A stretch of 19,110 nucleotides of DNA from JBDREA01 sp043820265 (GTDB lineage Archaea > Altiarchaeota > Altiarchaeia > IMC4 > JBDREA01), in contig JBDREA010000084.1 in NCBI GenBank assembly GCA_043820265.1, positions 1 to 19,110 of the forward strand, in the 5' to 3' direction. The position numbers were made by a program, and so were the translations under genes. How positions within the stretch are numbered: the first letter of the stretch is position 1; each line of letters begins with the position of its first letter. The notes under the pieces are model-generated. The model was not told the DNA's origin. It saw only the letters and a list, made by a program, of their open reading frames with translations, and searched no databases. This document shows positions 7,214 through 14,452 of the stretch, piece by piece.

Positions 7214-8272
7214 TTAAATGTCTTTTGCTGAGGGCTGGATAACCCATCCTTGTTTTCTTGCTTTGAGGTAGACGATGAGTATTGATAAGGCGAGTGAAAA
7301 TATCAGGGGTCCGAGTATGACTCCAAAGATGCCGTATTTTGATATGCCTGCGAATACGCCGATTATTATCACGAGTGGGTGCACCTGTTTTCCTTGTGAG
7401 ACGATGCGTGGGTAGATTATGTTGTCGAAGAAGGTGTCTGAAAGCGCACACCAGACGATTATTAGTGTGCCAGAAATGGGATCAACAAATAGGAATGTGT
7501 AGACACCTGCGGGAAACCATATTAGGAAGGGGCCTACTAGTGGGACGATGCCCAAAAAAAGCATTATTATCGCCCAGAAGAGGGGGTTTGGGATGCCAAA
7601 CAAATATAGTGCTATTCCGTCAGATGTTGCCTTCAATATCGATACTCCTATCAATCCTTTGATAAAGCTTGCCACCATCTTTTCGGCGTAAGTCATGAAA
7701 GCGCGTAGGCTTTGGCCTTCATCTAGGGAGTATCTGGATAACCCATTGTAGATCCGTTCTCCGTCAACCAGAAGATAGAAAGTTGAAATCAGAAGAAGCA
7801 GTAGGTGGGTGGCAAAACTGGTCAACAGTTTGAAATATGATGGTATTGAGGTAACGATCTCTTTTGTGGTGGAGCCAAGAAGTTGGGAAAGGTTTAATTT
7901 TAGCTCGTTGAGGGTTTGTAATATCTCCGGGTCGACGTCAGGAATGGTTTGGAAGTTGACGATGACTGTGCGAAGGGATGTGAGCGCCTGGATGGTCTGA
8001 TCGAGGATGCTGCCTGTGACAAGCAATGCAACCCCGAGTATAATCAACGACACCATTCCAAGCACGATGAATGCGGACGCATATTCGTAGTGGACTACTT
8101 TTTTTACGCGCCAATAGATGGGATAAAGGATTGCTGTGAGTACCAAGGATTCAAGCAGTACCACTCGATAAGGGGATACGACATAAAGGGCCCATCCAAC
8201 CAATATCACCAAGGTGGCTAGGAAGGTATGGCTTGGAGGATTTGTTTTTTTCCCAGGTCTATTCTGTGCCAT
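7214..8272 (-). CDS. AI-2E-family transporter (TqsA/PerM-like permease)
   Basis: A 352-residue polytopic membrane protein of the AI-2E transporter family. It has the expected plan: two or three N-terminal helices, an extended hydrophilic stretch (about 95-150) and a C-terminal block of helices. Conserved features include LIGVSILKA at the fourth-fifth helix region, the NPLFWAIIMLFLGIVPLVGPF segment, and DNIIYPRIVSQGKQVHPLVIIIGVFAG near the end. Members export various substrates, including autoinducer-2 and, in some cases, Na+ (Na+/H+ antiport has been shown for some). The family name therefore should not be read as quorum sensing here. It starts 3 nt after the CNNM gene stop, so the pair is almost certainly co-transcribed. 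Given the channel neighbours, an ion or osmolyte role is the better guess. Confidence 0.92.
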   Translation of the reverse strand: MAQNRPGKKTNPPSHTFLATLVILVGWALYVVSPYRVVLLESLVLTAILYPIYWRVKKVVHYEYASAFIVLGMVSLIILGVALLVTGSILDQTIQALTSLRTVIVNFQTIPDVDPEILQTLNELKLNLSQLLGSTTKEIVTSIPSYFKLLTSFATHLLLLLISTFYLLVDGERIYNGLSRYSLDEGQSLRAFMTYAEKMVASFIKGLIGVSILKATSDGIALYLFGIPNPLFWAIIMLFLGIVPLVGPFLIWFPAGVYTFLFVDPISGTLIIVWCALSDTFFDNIIYPRIVSQGKQVHPLVIIIGVFAGISKYGIFGVILGPLIFSLALSILIVYLKARKQGWVIQPSAKDI

Positions 8273-8275
8273 CTT

Positions 8276-9523
8276 TTATTTGGTTCTTCTAACAATGACT
8301 TTTTCCGGTCTTCGTTTGCTGACTTTTTTTACTTCGAATTCGAGGCCGTTGATTTCGAGTTTGCTTCCTCTTCTGGGTATTTTTTTGAGTTGGAAGTGGA
8401 GGAGGCCGCTGACGGTCTGGTAGTCGCTGTTTCTTGGCAATTCGACCTTGAAGAATTGCTCGATTTTCTCAAGGTCTGTTTCCCCGTGTAGAAGGAGGGT
8501 GTTCTTGTCCTTTTTTATAAAGAGGTCGGGGAGGACGTCGTCGCTTTCGTCTTCGATTTCGCCGACAATCTCTTCGAGGAGGTTTTCCATGGTGACGAGT
8601 CCCTCGACGCCGCCGAATTCGTTTATGACGATTGCGATGTGTATCCGGCGTTTCTGCATCTCGCGAAAGAGTTCGCTTATGATGGATTCCCGGGAGACGA
8701 AAAATGGTTTTCTTGAGATGTCGGCGAGTTTTTGTGTTTGGTCTTTTTCCCAGGCGCGCATGAAGTCTTTTAGGTGGACTATACCGACAATCTTGTCTCG
8801 GTTTCCTCCCTCATATACGGGGAATCTGGAGTGTCCGGATTGGTTCATCCTGCTAATAGCCTCCGAGAGAAAAAGTTCGGATTCAAGGCCTTTCATCTTT
8901 ACGAGGGGAGTCATCACTTCTTTTACGGCGATGTCGTTGAACTCAAGTATTCCTTCGATCAGTTCTTGCTCCTTTATGTCAATCACCTTTTCTTCCACGC
9001 CCACTTCAACAATCGTTTTCAGCTCTTCCTCGGTTAGTAGTGGTCTTGTCTTTTTTGGTTTGTAGATGTCTCTCATCAAATGAGATATGTACTCAAAGAT
9101 GGCGATGACGGGGGAAAATGTCTTTTCTATGATTTCAACTATCGGGGCGACCTTTAAGGCGATCTTTTCGTTGTGCGTCGCCGCAATGTTTTTAGGCAAT
9201 ATTTCTCCGAAGACGAGTATGAGAAAAGTCATGACGCCTGTGGCGATTCCCACACCTAATGAACCGAAATAATCTGTCGCAAGATATGTTGCTAGAGCTG
9301 ATGCCCCTATGTTTACGACATTGTTTCCTATGAGTATTGTGGTCAGCATCCGTTCAGGATCGTTTTTCACCCGCTGAAGTGACAAAGAACCTCGTTTCTT
9401 CTGTTTTATTAGATTTCGCAGTTTGAATCGTCCAACGGAGATCAATGCGACTTCGGTTCCCGAGAAAAATCCCGAAATCAAGACAAGTATTAATAAAAAA
9501 ACGATCAGAATCCAGAGATCCAT
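8276..9523 (-). CDS. CNNM/CorC-family transporter (hemolysin-like, CBS pair)
   Basis: A protein of about 415 residues with the full CNNM/CorC layout. An N-terminal membrane domain (about 1-150) carries the signature SGFFSGTEVALIS, then GNNVVNIGASALAT and FGEILPKNIA. A CBS-domain pair (about 200-325) follows, with VMTP, SRFPVYEG, NEFGGVEGLVTMENLLEEIVGEI. A C-terminal CorC_HlyC domain (about 335-410) ends it. Members act in Mg2+/Na+ transport or Mg2+ homeostasis, with the CBS pair sensing ATP-Mg; the old hemolysin label is historical. The frame also opens at a TTG one codon upstream, but the ATG overlaps the preceding MscS stop as TGATG and sits behind an AAGGAG ribosome binding site, so I chose the ATG. 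A second Mg2+-linked protein beside CorA is notable. Confidence 0.94.
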   Translation of the reverse strand: MDLWILIVFLLILVLISGFFSGTEVALISVGRFKLRNLIKQKKRGSLSLQRVKNDPERMLTTILIGNNVVNIGASALATYLATDYFGSLGVGIATGVMTFLILVFGEILPKNIAATHNEKIALKVAPIVEIIEKTFSPVIAIFEYISHLMRDIYKPKKTRPLLTEEELKTIVEVGVEEKVIDIKEQELIEGILEFNDIAVKEVMTPLVKMKGLESELFLSEAISRMNQSGHSRFPVYEGGNRDKIVGIVHLKDFMRAWEKDQTQKLADISRKPFFVSRESIISELFREMQKRRIHIAIVINEFGGVEGLVTMENLLEEIVGEIEDESDDVLPDLFIKKDKNTLLLHGETDLEKIEQFFKVELPRNSDYQTVSGLLHFQLKKIPRRGSKLEINGLEFEVKKVSKRRPEKVIVRRTK

Positions 9524-10419
9524 CAAGTACTCTCCTTATGTTTGTTAATTCCTTCAATGTCTTTTTTGTATACGATGGTGCGGTAAGGGAAGGGTATCTC
9601 TATTCCTTCTTTGTCGAAGCGTGCCTTTATTGTTTTTCTCAGGTCGCAGTTCATATAGAAGGCTTTGATGGGGTCATGGCACCAGACGTAGGCTCTTAGG
9701 TCGACGCTGAAGTCTCCGTATCCGACAACCCTTACGGGAACTTCCGGTTCTCCTTTTTCGGTTTCCTCTTTTGTTCTGTTGTCGATGTAGTCTGGATGCT
9801 TCATCGCCTCCTCTCTTATTATATTCATAGCTTTGTCGACGTCGCTGTCGTAGCTTATTCCAAACTCAACGTACTTTCGGATTTTCGGGTCTACGATGTG
9901 GCTGTTTTCTATGACTTCGTTGCTAATGACGGAGTTGGGAATTATAATCCTGCGATATTCGAAATCTCGGATTACGGTGTGGCGGAGGGTGATGTCTTCG
10001 ACTTCTCCGACCAGGTCTTTGCCGACTTTAATCCGATCCCCTACTCTGAAAGGTTCAAAGATGGCGATGAAGATGCCTCCGACGATGTTGGAAAACGCTT
10101 GCTGGCTTGCGAATCCGATGACAAGGGCGAGAATACCGGCTCCAGCAAAGATGGATACAGAAAGAGATCTGAGAGAAGGAATCATGTAGATTGCGATAGC
10201 AATCCCTAAAACATAGATTAGGCCTTTAGCCATATGTTTGAGGAAGCTGTACTGTGTATGGTCGACTCGGAGGACTTTCGAAGATTGCCTGAATGTCCTA
10301 TCCAAGACCTTGACAACGACCTTGGCAATCAGGAAGGTAACAGAAAGAATTACGAGAACCTCTACTAATGTTGCAGCAGCCACCCATGCGTTGTTAATTG
10401 TTATCGTAAAGTCAACCAC
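9523..10419 (-). CDS. MscS-family mechanosensitive channel (second)
   Basis: A 298-residue MscS-type channel. Helices lie at about 15-38 and 62-80. The pore helix (about 88-122) shows the characteristic GAGILALVIGFASQQAFSNIVGG pattern, followed by FEPFRVGDRIKV, the beta-domain, IIIPNSVISNEVIEN and the C-terminal GIEIPFPYRTI end motif. It is closer to canonical MscS than the other channel in this window. The start is GTG at 10419: a GGGGTGAT site at 10425-10432 lies 5 nt upstream, so GTG is well supported. It is the first gene of the eight-gene minus-strand run and shares its last base with the ATG of the CNNM gene. It releases solutes under membrane tension. Confidence 0.96.
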   Translation of the reverse strand: MVDFTITINNAWVAAATLVEVLVILSVTFLIAKVVVKVLDRTFRQSSKVLRVDHTQYSFLKHMAKGLIYVLGIAIAIYMIPSLRSLSVSIFAGAGILALVIGFASQQAFSNIVGGIFIAIFEPFRVGDRIKVGKDLVGEVEDITLRHTVIRDFEYRRIIIPNSVISNEVIENSHIVDPKIRKYVEFGISYDSDVDKAMNIIREEAMKHPDYIDNRTKEETEKGEPEVPVRVVGYGDFSVDLRAYVWCHDPIKAFYMNCDLRKTIKARFDKEGIEIPFPYRTIVYKKDIEGINKHKEST

Positions 10420-10424
10420 TCAAA

Positions 10425-10432
10425 ATCACCCC
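10425..10432 (-). promoter_or_regulatory. ribosome binding site fixing a GTG start
   Basis: GGGGTGAT on the minus strand lies 5 nt before the GTG at 10417-10419. A TATA-like AATAAATAG at about 10459-10467 is at a suitable distance and would start the transcript of the eight-gene run. Confidence 0.6.
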
Positions 10433-10465
10433 AACAGGTAAGTCATATCTATTTTACACTATTTA

Positions 10466-11752
10466 TTATCGTAGGTACCCCCAGGTGTGGAGTTTGTCGC
10501 TGTCGTCGAACCAGCGTTGACCGATGTCGGTGCGGTAGTATTTGTTTGGAAGTAGGATGTTATTGACACGATTGTATACTTTGTTTCTTGCCTGTTGCAT
10601 TGTATATCCGCATCCGACAACGGTGAGGACTACTCCTGATGTTCCTGCTACAACCCATTCTCCGTCTATTTTTTTCACGTCTTCGATGTGGATGCCTTCT
10701 TGGTCTGGTTTTTTGAATATTATGACAGCCTCTTTGCTGTGGGTGTCGAATGCCTCCTGATCTGTGAAGGGGTATGGGGGAACGATGATTCGGACTCCCA
10801 CCTGGAATCCGCTTTTAACTTTCAGTACAGGTTTTTCCTCCAATGCTATCTGGTATAGGAAGTCGCCGATGGGGGTTATCATGGCTTCGTTTTGGATGAA
10901 GATGGTGGGAAATCCGAAGCGGGATGTGAATTCGAGGGGGTAGACTCCATTGTTGTTGACTATGCAGTTTATGTCGATGTATCCTATGTATCCCTCCTCT
11001 TTTAGTTTTGGCTCCATCTTTCTGAGGGTTTTTTCGAAAATAATGTTTGGCGGACTCCAATACATGCTCGTGCCCATCTCTCCTGTTGATGGGCCGAGTT
11101 CTCCAGGAAAGAGTTTTTTATGTTCAAAGTTGACGTTGATGGGGTATATGAATTCTTCCCCGTTAAAGAAGGCTCCGACAGCAACCTCCACACCTGCGAT
11201 TCTTTTTTGAAGCTGGAATTCTTTGATTTTTCCTGTCCAGACCTGTTTGTAGTGTTCAAGGACTTTTACAACGTCGCGGCCTGTTTCGTCTTCACCCACA
11301 AAGAGGAGCTGCTTTCTGTTTGCGGCTTCACCGCAGGGTTTGATGACGTATCTGTTGGGGTTTTCCTGGATGAATGTGATGGCTTCGTCAAATGAGGTGA
11401 AACATTGCTGTGCGATGATTGGGACACCGACCTTTTTCAGTTCTTCTTGTCCGAAGCTTCGGTCGTCCTCTAAGCGGTCGGTGTATGGGGTCCCACCAAC
11501 AACCACCTTCCCCTCTTCTCTGAGTTTTTGGGCTTTTTCTCCTTGCCCTAAGACGTCGTCGAAGACTATTACATCGGCCCATGAGACATCCTTCTGCCAG
11601 TCATTGGTTTTGGGGACAAATCCGTTTCCGATGTCTCTGTCGGTTTCTGTTTCGATAAAGTATCTGGCCCTGTGTCCCTCCTTTAGGACTTGCCAAGCTG
11701 TGTCGATATTTAGCGCATCAAGTGAGATGAAAAGAAAATTCTTTGGTTCCAT
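10466..11752 (-). CDS. PurD-like ATP-grasp ligase, diverged active site
   Basis: A 428-residue ATP-grasp enzyme built like phosphoribosylamine-glycine ligase (PurD). Shared features are the ATP-binding YVIKP (Lys138), ELGPSTGEMG (217-227) matching PurD's GPSTGGMG, and the C-terminal GVVLTVVGCGYTMQQARNKVYNRV with YYRTDIGQRW matching PurD's C-domain. It is probably not PurD itself. The N-terminal dinucleotide-like motif of PurD (GSGGREHA) is missing. The metal-binding LEFN-RFGDPE of PurD reads LEFTSRFGFPT here: Glu274 is kept, but the usual Asn is Thr276 and the Asp is Phe281. It likely joins a carboxylate to an amine using ATP, with unknown substrates. It follows a second ATP-grasp gene and a GNAT gene on the same strand with 74- and 55-nt gaps, suggesting one pathway. 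Confidence 0.85.
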   Translation of the reverse strand: MEPKNFLFISLDALNIDTAWQVLKEGHRARYFIETETDRDIGNGFVPKTNDWQKDVSWADVIVFDDVLGQGEKAQKLREEGKVVVGGTPYTDRLEDDRSFGQEELKKVGVPIIAQQCFTSFDEAITFIQENPNRYVIKPCGEAANRKQLLFVGEDETGRDVVKVLEHYKQVWTGKIKEFQLQKRIAGVEVAVGAFFNGEEFIYPINVNFEHKKLFPGELGPSTGEMGTSMYWSPPNIIFEKTLRKMEPKLKEEGYIGYIDINCIVNNNGVYPLEFTSRFGFPTIFIQNEAMITPIGDFLYQIALEEKPVLKVKSGFQVGVRIIVPPYPFTDQEAFDTHSKEAVIIFKKPDQEGIHIEDVKKIDGEWVVAGTSGVVLTVVGCGYTMQQARNKVYNRVNNILLPNKYYRTDIGQRWFDDSDKLHTWGYLR

Positions 11753-11786
11753 CAGATTATTTGGTCAACTAGTTTTCCTCCTTATC

Positions 11787-11808
11787 AAAAATAGATATCG
11801 TCTAACTG
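11787..11808 (-). promoter_or_regulatory. promoter of the PurD-like gene, element shared with its neighbour
   Basis: The plus-strand text holds AAAAATAGATA (11787-11797) and CTAACTG (11802-11808). The same two blocks in the same order occur before the second ATP-grasp gene (12761-12771 and 12781-12787). Read on the minus strand the first block is a TATA-like TATCTATTTTT. Its centre is about 40 nt upstream of the ATG at 11752, giving a short leader. Confidence 0.4.
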
Positions 11809-11826
11809 GTTAAAAAATGTAGGGGG

Positions 11827-12735
11827 CTAAAATGATTCCTTTGATTGTTCAAAGGGGTTTTTATTTGTTTTTTCGGAGTTGTGTTTTTCTCTTATCAACT
11901 CGGACATCTTTTCAACAAGCCATCCATATTCCTCTTTGGGTAGGATGGTTTTATCTATGTCTGGCACTTCGTTGAAGCCTTCGATTAAGTACGGATTTCC
12001 CTTTGAGTCGATGCACCACTCAACTGAGTTGAGGTCAAAGTCGGCACATGAGTTCAGATACACCGTCCATTTGTGTATTGTTTTTGCCTTTTCTCCGATG
12101 TTTTCCAGATTCACGTGGCTGTATACTCCAAATCCTCCTGGAGCGGGTTGGTAGTTCATAAAAAGGACTTCTTTTTGACCTACGCAGAATGCGCGGTAAT
12201 ATTGGGTATACTCTATTTTTTCCTGAACCATGAATAGGAGTTTTTGTCCATACGTTGAATATATCTTTTTAAGTTCGTCAAGGGATGACACTTTGTAAAC
12301 GTGATCCCAAGATGCGCCATCGTAAGGTTTTAGTATGACGGGGAATTGAAACTCTTCAGTGATTTTTTCCCAGTCAGGCGAGGTTGCGTAGTTTTCATCT
12401 TCTTCATCTTTGCCAATCATGGGGAGCATCACGGTTTTTGGCGTCGGAATTCCTTGTTTTTGGCAGAGGATTATTTCGACGAGTTTATTGTATGTGTCAG
12501 ATGAGAATGGGTTGTTTATCACATATGATCCTCCAAGCGACGCCAACTTGAGGTATTCTCTCATGTATCTGTCTTGGAAGCTTAAGCGGTCGATGATGAC
12601 TCTGTATCGTTTATGGCTTCCAACCCTAAGAGCGCTCATGGAAACGTATTCTGGTGACAGGTCTTTAATCTTTTCCATTAATTCTTTCGAAAACTGACAG
12701 TCTCTGTCTTCGACTATCCCAACTCCTCTTCCCAT
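11827..12735 (-). CDS. ATP-grasp ligase, RimK/glutathione synthase-like
   Basis: A 302-residue protein with an ATP-grasp domain. Visible hallmarks are VINNPFSSDTYNKL (residues 72-85; the family's usual substrate-binding entry), FPVILKPYDGASW with Lys136, and the metal site VEWCIDSKGNPYLIEGFNEVP with Glu239, Glu252 and Asn255. All catalytic positions look intact, so it should be active as an ATP-dependent carboxylate-amine ligase. Relatives include RimK, glutathione synthase and many uncharacterised archaeal ligases; the substrate cannot be told from sequence. The ATG at 12735 has no ribosome binding site, but a TATA element centred near 12763 would start a leaderless transcript there. It sits between a PurD-like ligase and a FemAB-like transferase. 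A two-ligase plus aminoacyl-transferase-like set is typical of peptide-like metabolite synthesis, which is inference here. Confidence 0.82.
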   Translation of the reverse strand: MGRGVGIVEDRDCQFSKELMEKIKDLSPEYVSMSALRVGSHKRYRVIIDRLSFQDRYMREYLKLASLGGSYVINNPFSSDTYNKLVEIILCQKQGIPTPKTVMLPMIGKDEEDENYATSPDWEKITEEFQFPVILKPYDGASWDHVYKVSSLDELKKIYSTYGQKLLFMVQEKIEYTQYYRAFCVGQKEVLFMNYQPAPGGFGVYSHVNLENIGEKAKTIHKWTVYLNSCADFDLNSVEWCIDSKGNPYLIEGFNEVPDIDKTILPKEEYGWLVEKMSELIREKHNSEKTNKNPFEQSKESF

Positions 12736-12757
12736 GGTAGCGAATATGCTCTACTAG

Positions 12758-12787
12758 CTAAAAAATAGATACGATTTCTCCTAACTG
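12758..12787 (-). promoter_or_regulatory. promoter of the RimK-like ATP-grasp gene (leaderless)
   Basis: CTATTTTTTAG on the minus strand (12758-12768) is centred about 28 nt upstream of the ATG at 12735, the distance expected for transcription starting at the start codon. The CTAACTG block at 12781-12787 upstream repeats one found in front of the neighbouring PurD-like gene. Confidence 0.5.
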
Positions 12788-12790
12788 TCT

Positions 12791-13681
12791 TCATTTAACA
12801 TAATTCTTATATTCGTACACCGGTTCTTCCTTGAGGTGCCAGCTTTTCTTCCAGCCTGTATCGCTTGATAAAAAATCGATTTTGGATATGCCTTGTGCGA
12901 GTGCGTTTCGGATGTGTTCTAAAACCATCGGTTTTCCAATATTCTCTATTTCGATGTTTCTGCCGCCGGACAATATTGTGTAAGTTCCGTCATAGGATAT
13001 CGCAAACTCCACTGCCTCCGGTTTATCATCGATAATAAGGCTTACCAGGTTAAGCTCTCCTTTGCTCAAAGCCGTATTCATCATATGGTGCATGCTTTGG
13101 ATCATCTCGTCTTCGGAGTAATCCGACTCGCCCCCGAACCTTTTTTTGTTGAGTTCAATAAGTTTTTCGAAATCTGAGATTTGATTGTATCTGAATGAAT
13201 AATTCAACTTCGCCAATTGTTTAAGGTCGTATCTCAGGTTTTTTCTGTGCTTTTTGTCAAAGCAACTGAGGTATCTTTCGATATCGCAGTCGTAGAGGCT
13301 CATATCAAGGTAGTATTTGGTCTCTGTTTCTGCGAACGGGTAGTGTTCTTTTTCTGATGCATGTATGTAGCAAAGCCAGGTTTCAACTGGGCATTCGCTA
13401 AGATAAGAATTTATTTGGCTTTTATCTCTGAGAAAAAATGTGTTGTTTTCTGGAAACAAGCCTCCAAAAAACGTGTAATACTTGCCCTTTTTTTCATACC
13501 ATAGGGGGAGGATGCCGGTTGGTATCCCATTCTCTTTTCCTACGATGAAGTGGGGTTGGTTTTTGTATCCCTCATAAAAGCATGTTCTATACTCCCAGTC
13601 GTCAAAAAGGGTTTTTCTAGGGGAAAAGCTCTCCCATAGAGTTTGACAATTGTCGATTTCATTCTCGAAGAAAAATTCCAT
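12791..13681 (-). CDS. FemAB/GNAT-like acyl or aminoacyl transferase
   Basis: A 296-residue transferase of the FemAB-like GNAT type (Acetyltransf_6, CelD/BcsL-like). It shows the double-GNAT layout: an N-terminal half with DDWEYRTCFYEGY (about 27-40) and IVGKENGIPTGILPL (about 46-60). The linking KHRKNLRYD motif (144-152) follows. The C-terminal half has LVSLIIDDKPEAVEFAIS, SGGRN, KPMVLEHIRNA and the closing IDFLSSDTGWKKSW (268-281). Relatives transfer acyl or aminoacyl groups, in bacteria often for cell-wall peptide bridges or polysaccharide acylation. No transmembrane segment or signal is present, so it is cytoplasmic. It lies upstream of two ATP-grasp ligases, and a strong TATATAAAAA box precedes it by about 75 nt, so it is probably first in that transcript. 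Substrate unknown. Confidence 0.78.
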   Translation of the reverse strand: MEFFFENEIDNCQTLWESFSPRKTLFDDWEYRTCFYEGYKNQPHFIVGKENGIPTGILPLWYEKKGKYYTFFGGLFPENNTFFLRDKSQINSYLSECPVETWLCYIHASEKEHYPFAETETKYYLDMSLYDCDIERYLSCFDKKHRKNLRYDLKQLAKLNYSFRYNQISDFEKLIELNKKRFGGESDYSEDEMIQSMHHMMNTALSKGELNLVSLIIDDKPEAVEFAISYDGTYTILSGGRNIEIENIGKPMVLEHIRNALAQGISKIDFLSSDTGWKKSWHLKEEPVYEYKNYVK

Positions 13682-13716
13682 TTTATACCTATCCCATCTA
13701 TTCTCTTAGCATTTTT

Positions 13717-13821
13717 TCAGTCAACTGTTCTCTTTTTTCGTAGGTACTCTTTTTTATATACCTCAACACAAGCCACAATCATAGAGATAAGGGCTTGTCT
13801 TTTAAGAATTATTTGTTGCAT
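13717..13821 (-). CDS. possible 34-residue peptide
   Basis: An ATG at 13821, 7 nt after the stop of the regulator gene, opens a 34-codon frame ending in TGA at 13717. The peptide has a hydrophobic middle (LISMIVACVEVY) and a basic end (KKEYLRKKR), as a small membrane-anchored peptide might. Against it, there is no clear ribosome binding site, and a strong TATA box for the downstream transferase gene lies inside the frame. I recognise no family. A real small gene or a chance frame are both possible. Confidence 0.28.
   Translation of the reverse strand: MQQIILKRQALISMIVACVEVYKKEYLRKKRTVD
13751..13760 (-). promoter_or_regulatory. TATA box of the transferase/ATP-grasp group
   Basis: TATATAAAAA on the minus strand is the best TATA-box match in this region. 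Transcription would start near 13728, leaving a leader of about 47 nt before the ATG at 13681, where a weak ATAGGT element lies about 5 nt upstream. Confidence 0.5.
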
Positions 13822-13828
13822 GTTTGAT

Positions 13829-14305
13829 TCAATTCCGTTCTGCTCCAACATATGGATTGAATAATTGCTTATCTAATGTATCGATTTTTTCAGGTTCCTT
13901 CCACACTCTTTTTAATCCCATTGATATGTCGATTTCTTTTGCTATTCTTTCCACATCCTCAAAGGATCTTTTGACGTCTCTTTTCATCTCCCTAACTGTC
14001 CTGTAGAGGTTTTGGGACCGAAGTTGGTATTCGTTCCCATTTTGGGTTATGAGTCCTGCGTTTATCAGCTTTTTCAGGTGGTTTAGGACTGCGACACGTG
14101 AGAGCTGTAGTTCTTCGGTCAATTCGGTACTGGTAATGCCTTTTCCTAATCTTGATTTCTCAAGTATTTGTGTAAATATCGATGAAACGGTCTTTTGTTT
14201 GTCGATTTTTTCGAAAAATCCGAATGACTCGCAAATCCAGTTTATCTCGTTTAGGACTTCTCTGTTGAATGGTTCTTCCAGGTTGCGAATTAGTAGTTGC
14301 TCCAT
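13829..14305 (-). CDS. ArsR-like winged-helix transcriptional regulator
   Basis: A 158-residue DNA-binding protein. A winged helix-turn-helix spans about 40-97: helix 2 ITSTELTEEL, recognition helix SRVAVLNHLKKLINAGLI (69-86) and a wing NGNEYQLRS. A long charged helix follows (about 100-128: YRTVREMKRDVKRSFEDVERIAKEI), likely the dimerisation coil. The layout resembles archaeal ArsR-like repressors, but I see no metal-binding Cys motif. No ribosome binding site precedes the ATG; a TATA box centred near 14334 would give a leaderless transcript. The gene is divergent from two small genes and the thermosome, across a region with two similar AT-rich near-palindromes, so it may control that group, itself, or the transferase group downstream. 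This is untested. Confidence 0.85.
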   Translation of the reverse strand: MEQLLIRNLEEPFNREVLNEINWICESFGFFEKIDKQKTVSSIFTQILEKSRLGKGITSTELTEELQLSRVAVLNHLKKLINAGLITQNGNEYQLRSQNLYRTVREMKRDVKRSFEDVERIAKEIDISMGLKRVWKEPEKIDTLDKQLFNPYVGAERN

Positions 14306-14327
14306 TATAGTATGGGAAACATATCCA

Positions 14328-14340
14328 ATAAAATTAAATA
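14328..14340 (-). promoter_or_regulatory. TATA box of the regulator gene
   Basis: TATTTAATTTTAT on the minus strand is centred about 28 nt upstream of the ATG at 14305, which predicts transcription starting at or one base before the start codon. That fits the absence of a ribosome binding site. Confidence 0.5.
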
Positions 14341-14346
14341 ATAGAT

Positions 14347-14398
14347 TATTATTTAAATATTAATAAGTATCATTTACATGTGTATTTAAATACTTAAT
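14347..14398. promoter_or_regulatory. divergent control region with two similar AT-rich near-palindromes
   Basis: GTATTTAAATAC at 14382-14393 is a perfect 12-bp palindrome. A close relative, TTATTTAAATATTAATA, starts at 14348, with the two centres about 33 bp apart, close to three helical turns. The first overlaps the likely TATA box of the plus-strand gene at 14453. The pair lies between a winged-helix gene and that gene, so these are candidate operators; they could also simply be TATA boxes. Confidence 0.45.
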
Positions 14399-14452
14399 AT
14401 GTCAATGTCCTTAGATTACATACAAACGATTTTCTTCAAGGAGGTGGTTATT

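Noticed and set aside
7185..7451. N-terminal extension of the DUF1232 protein
   Set aside because: The extra residues are Arg/His/Thr-rich, overlap the well-supported AI-2E permease gene in another frame, and precede a normal family start at 7184.
7214..8272. Quorum-sensing (autoinducer-2) export role for the permease
   Set aside because: The family name comes from one member. No autoinducer-2 synthesis or sensing gene is seen here, and the neighbours are ion and osmotic channels.
8276..9523. Hemolysin or virulence role for the CNNM/CorC protein
   Set aside because: The hemolysin label is historical. The domain layout is that of Mg2+/Na+ homeostasis transporters.
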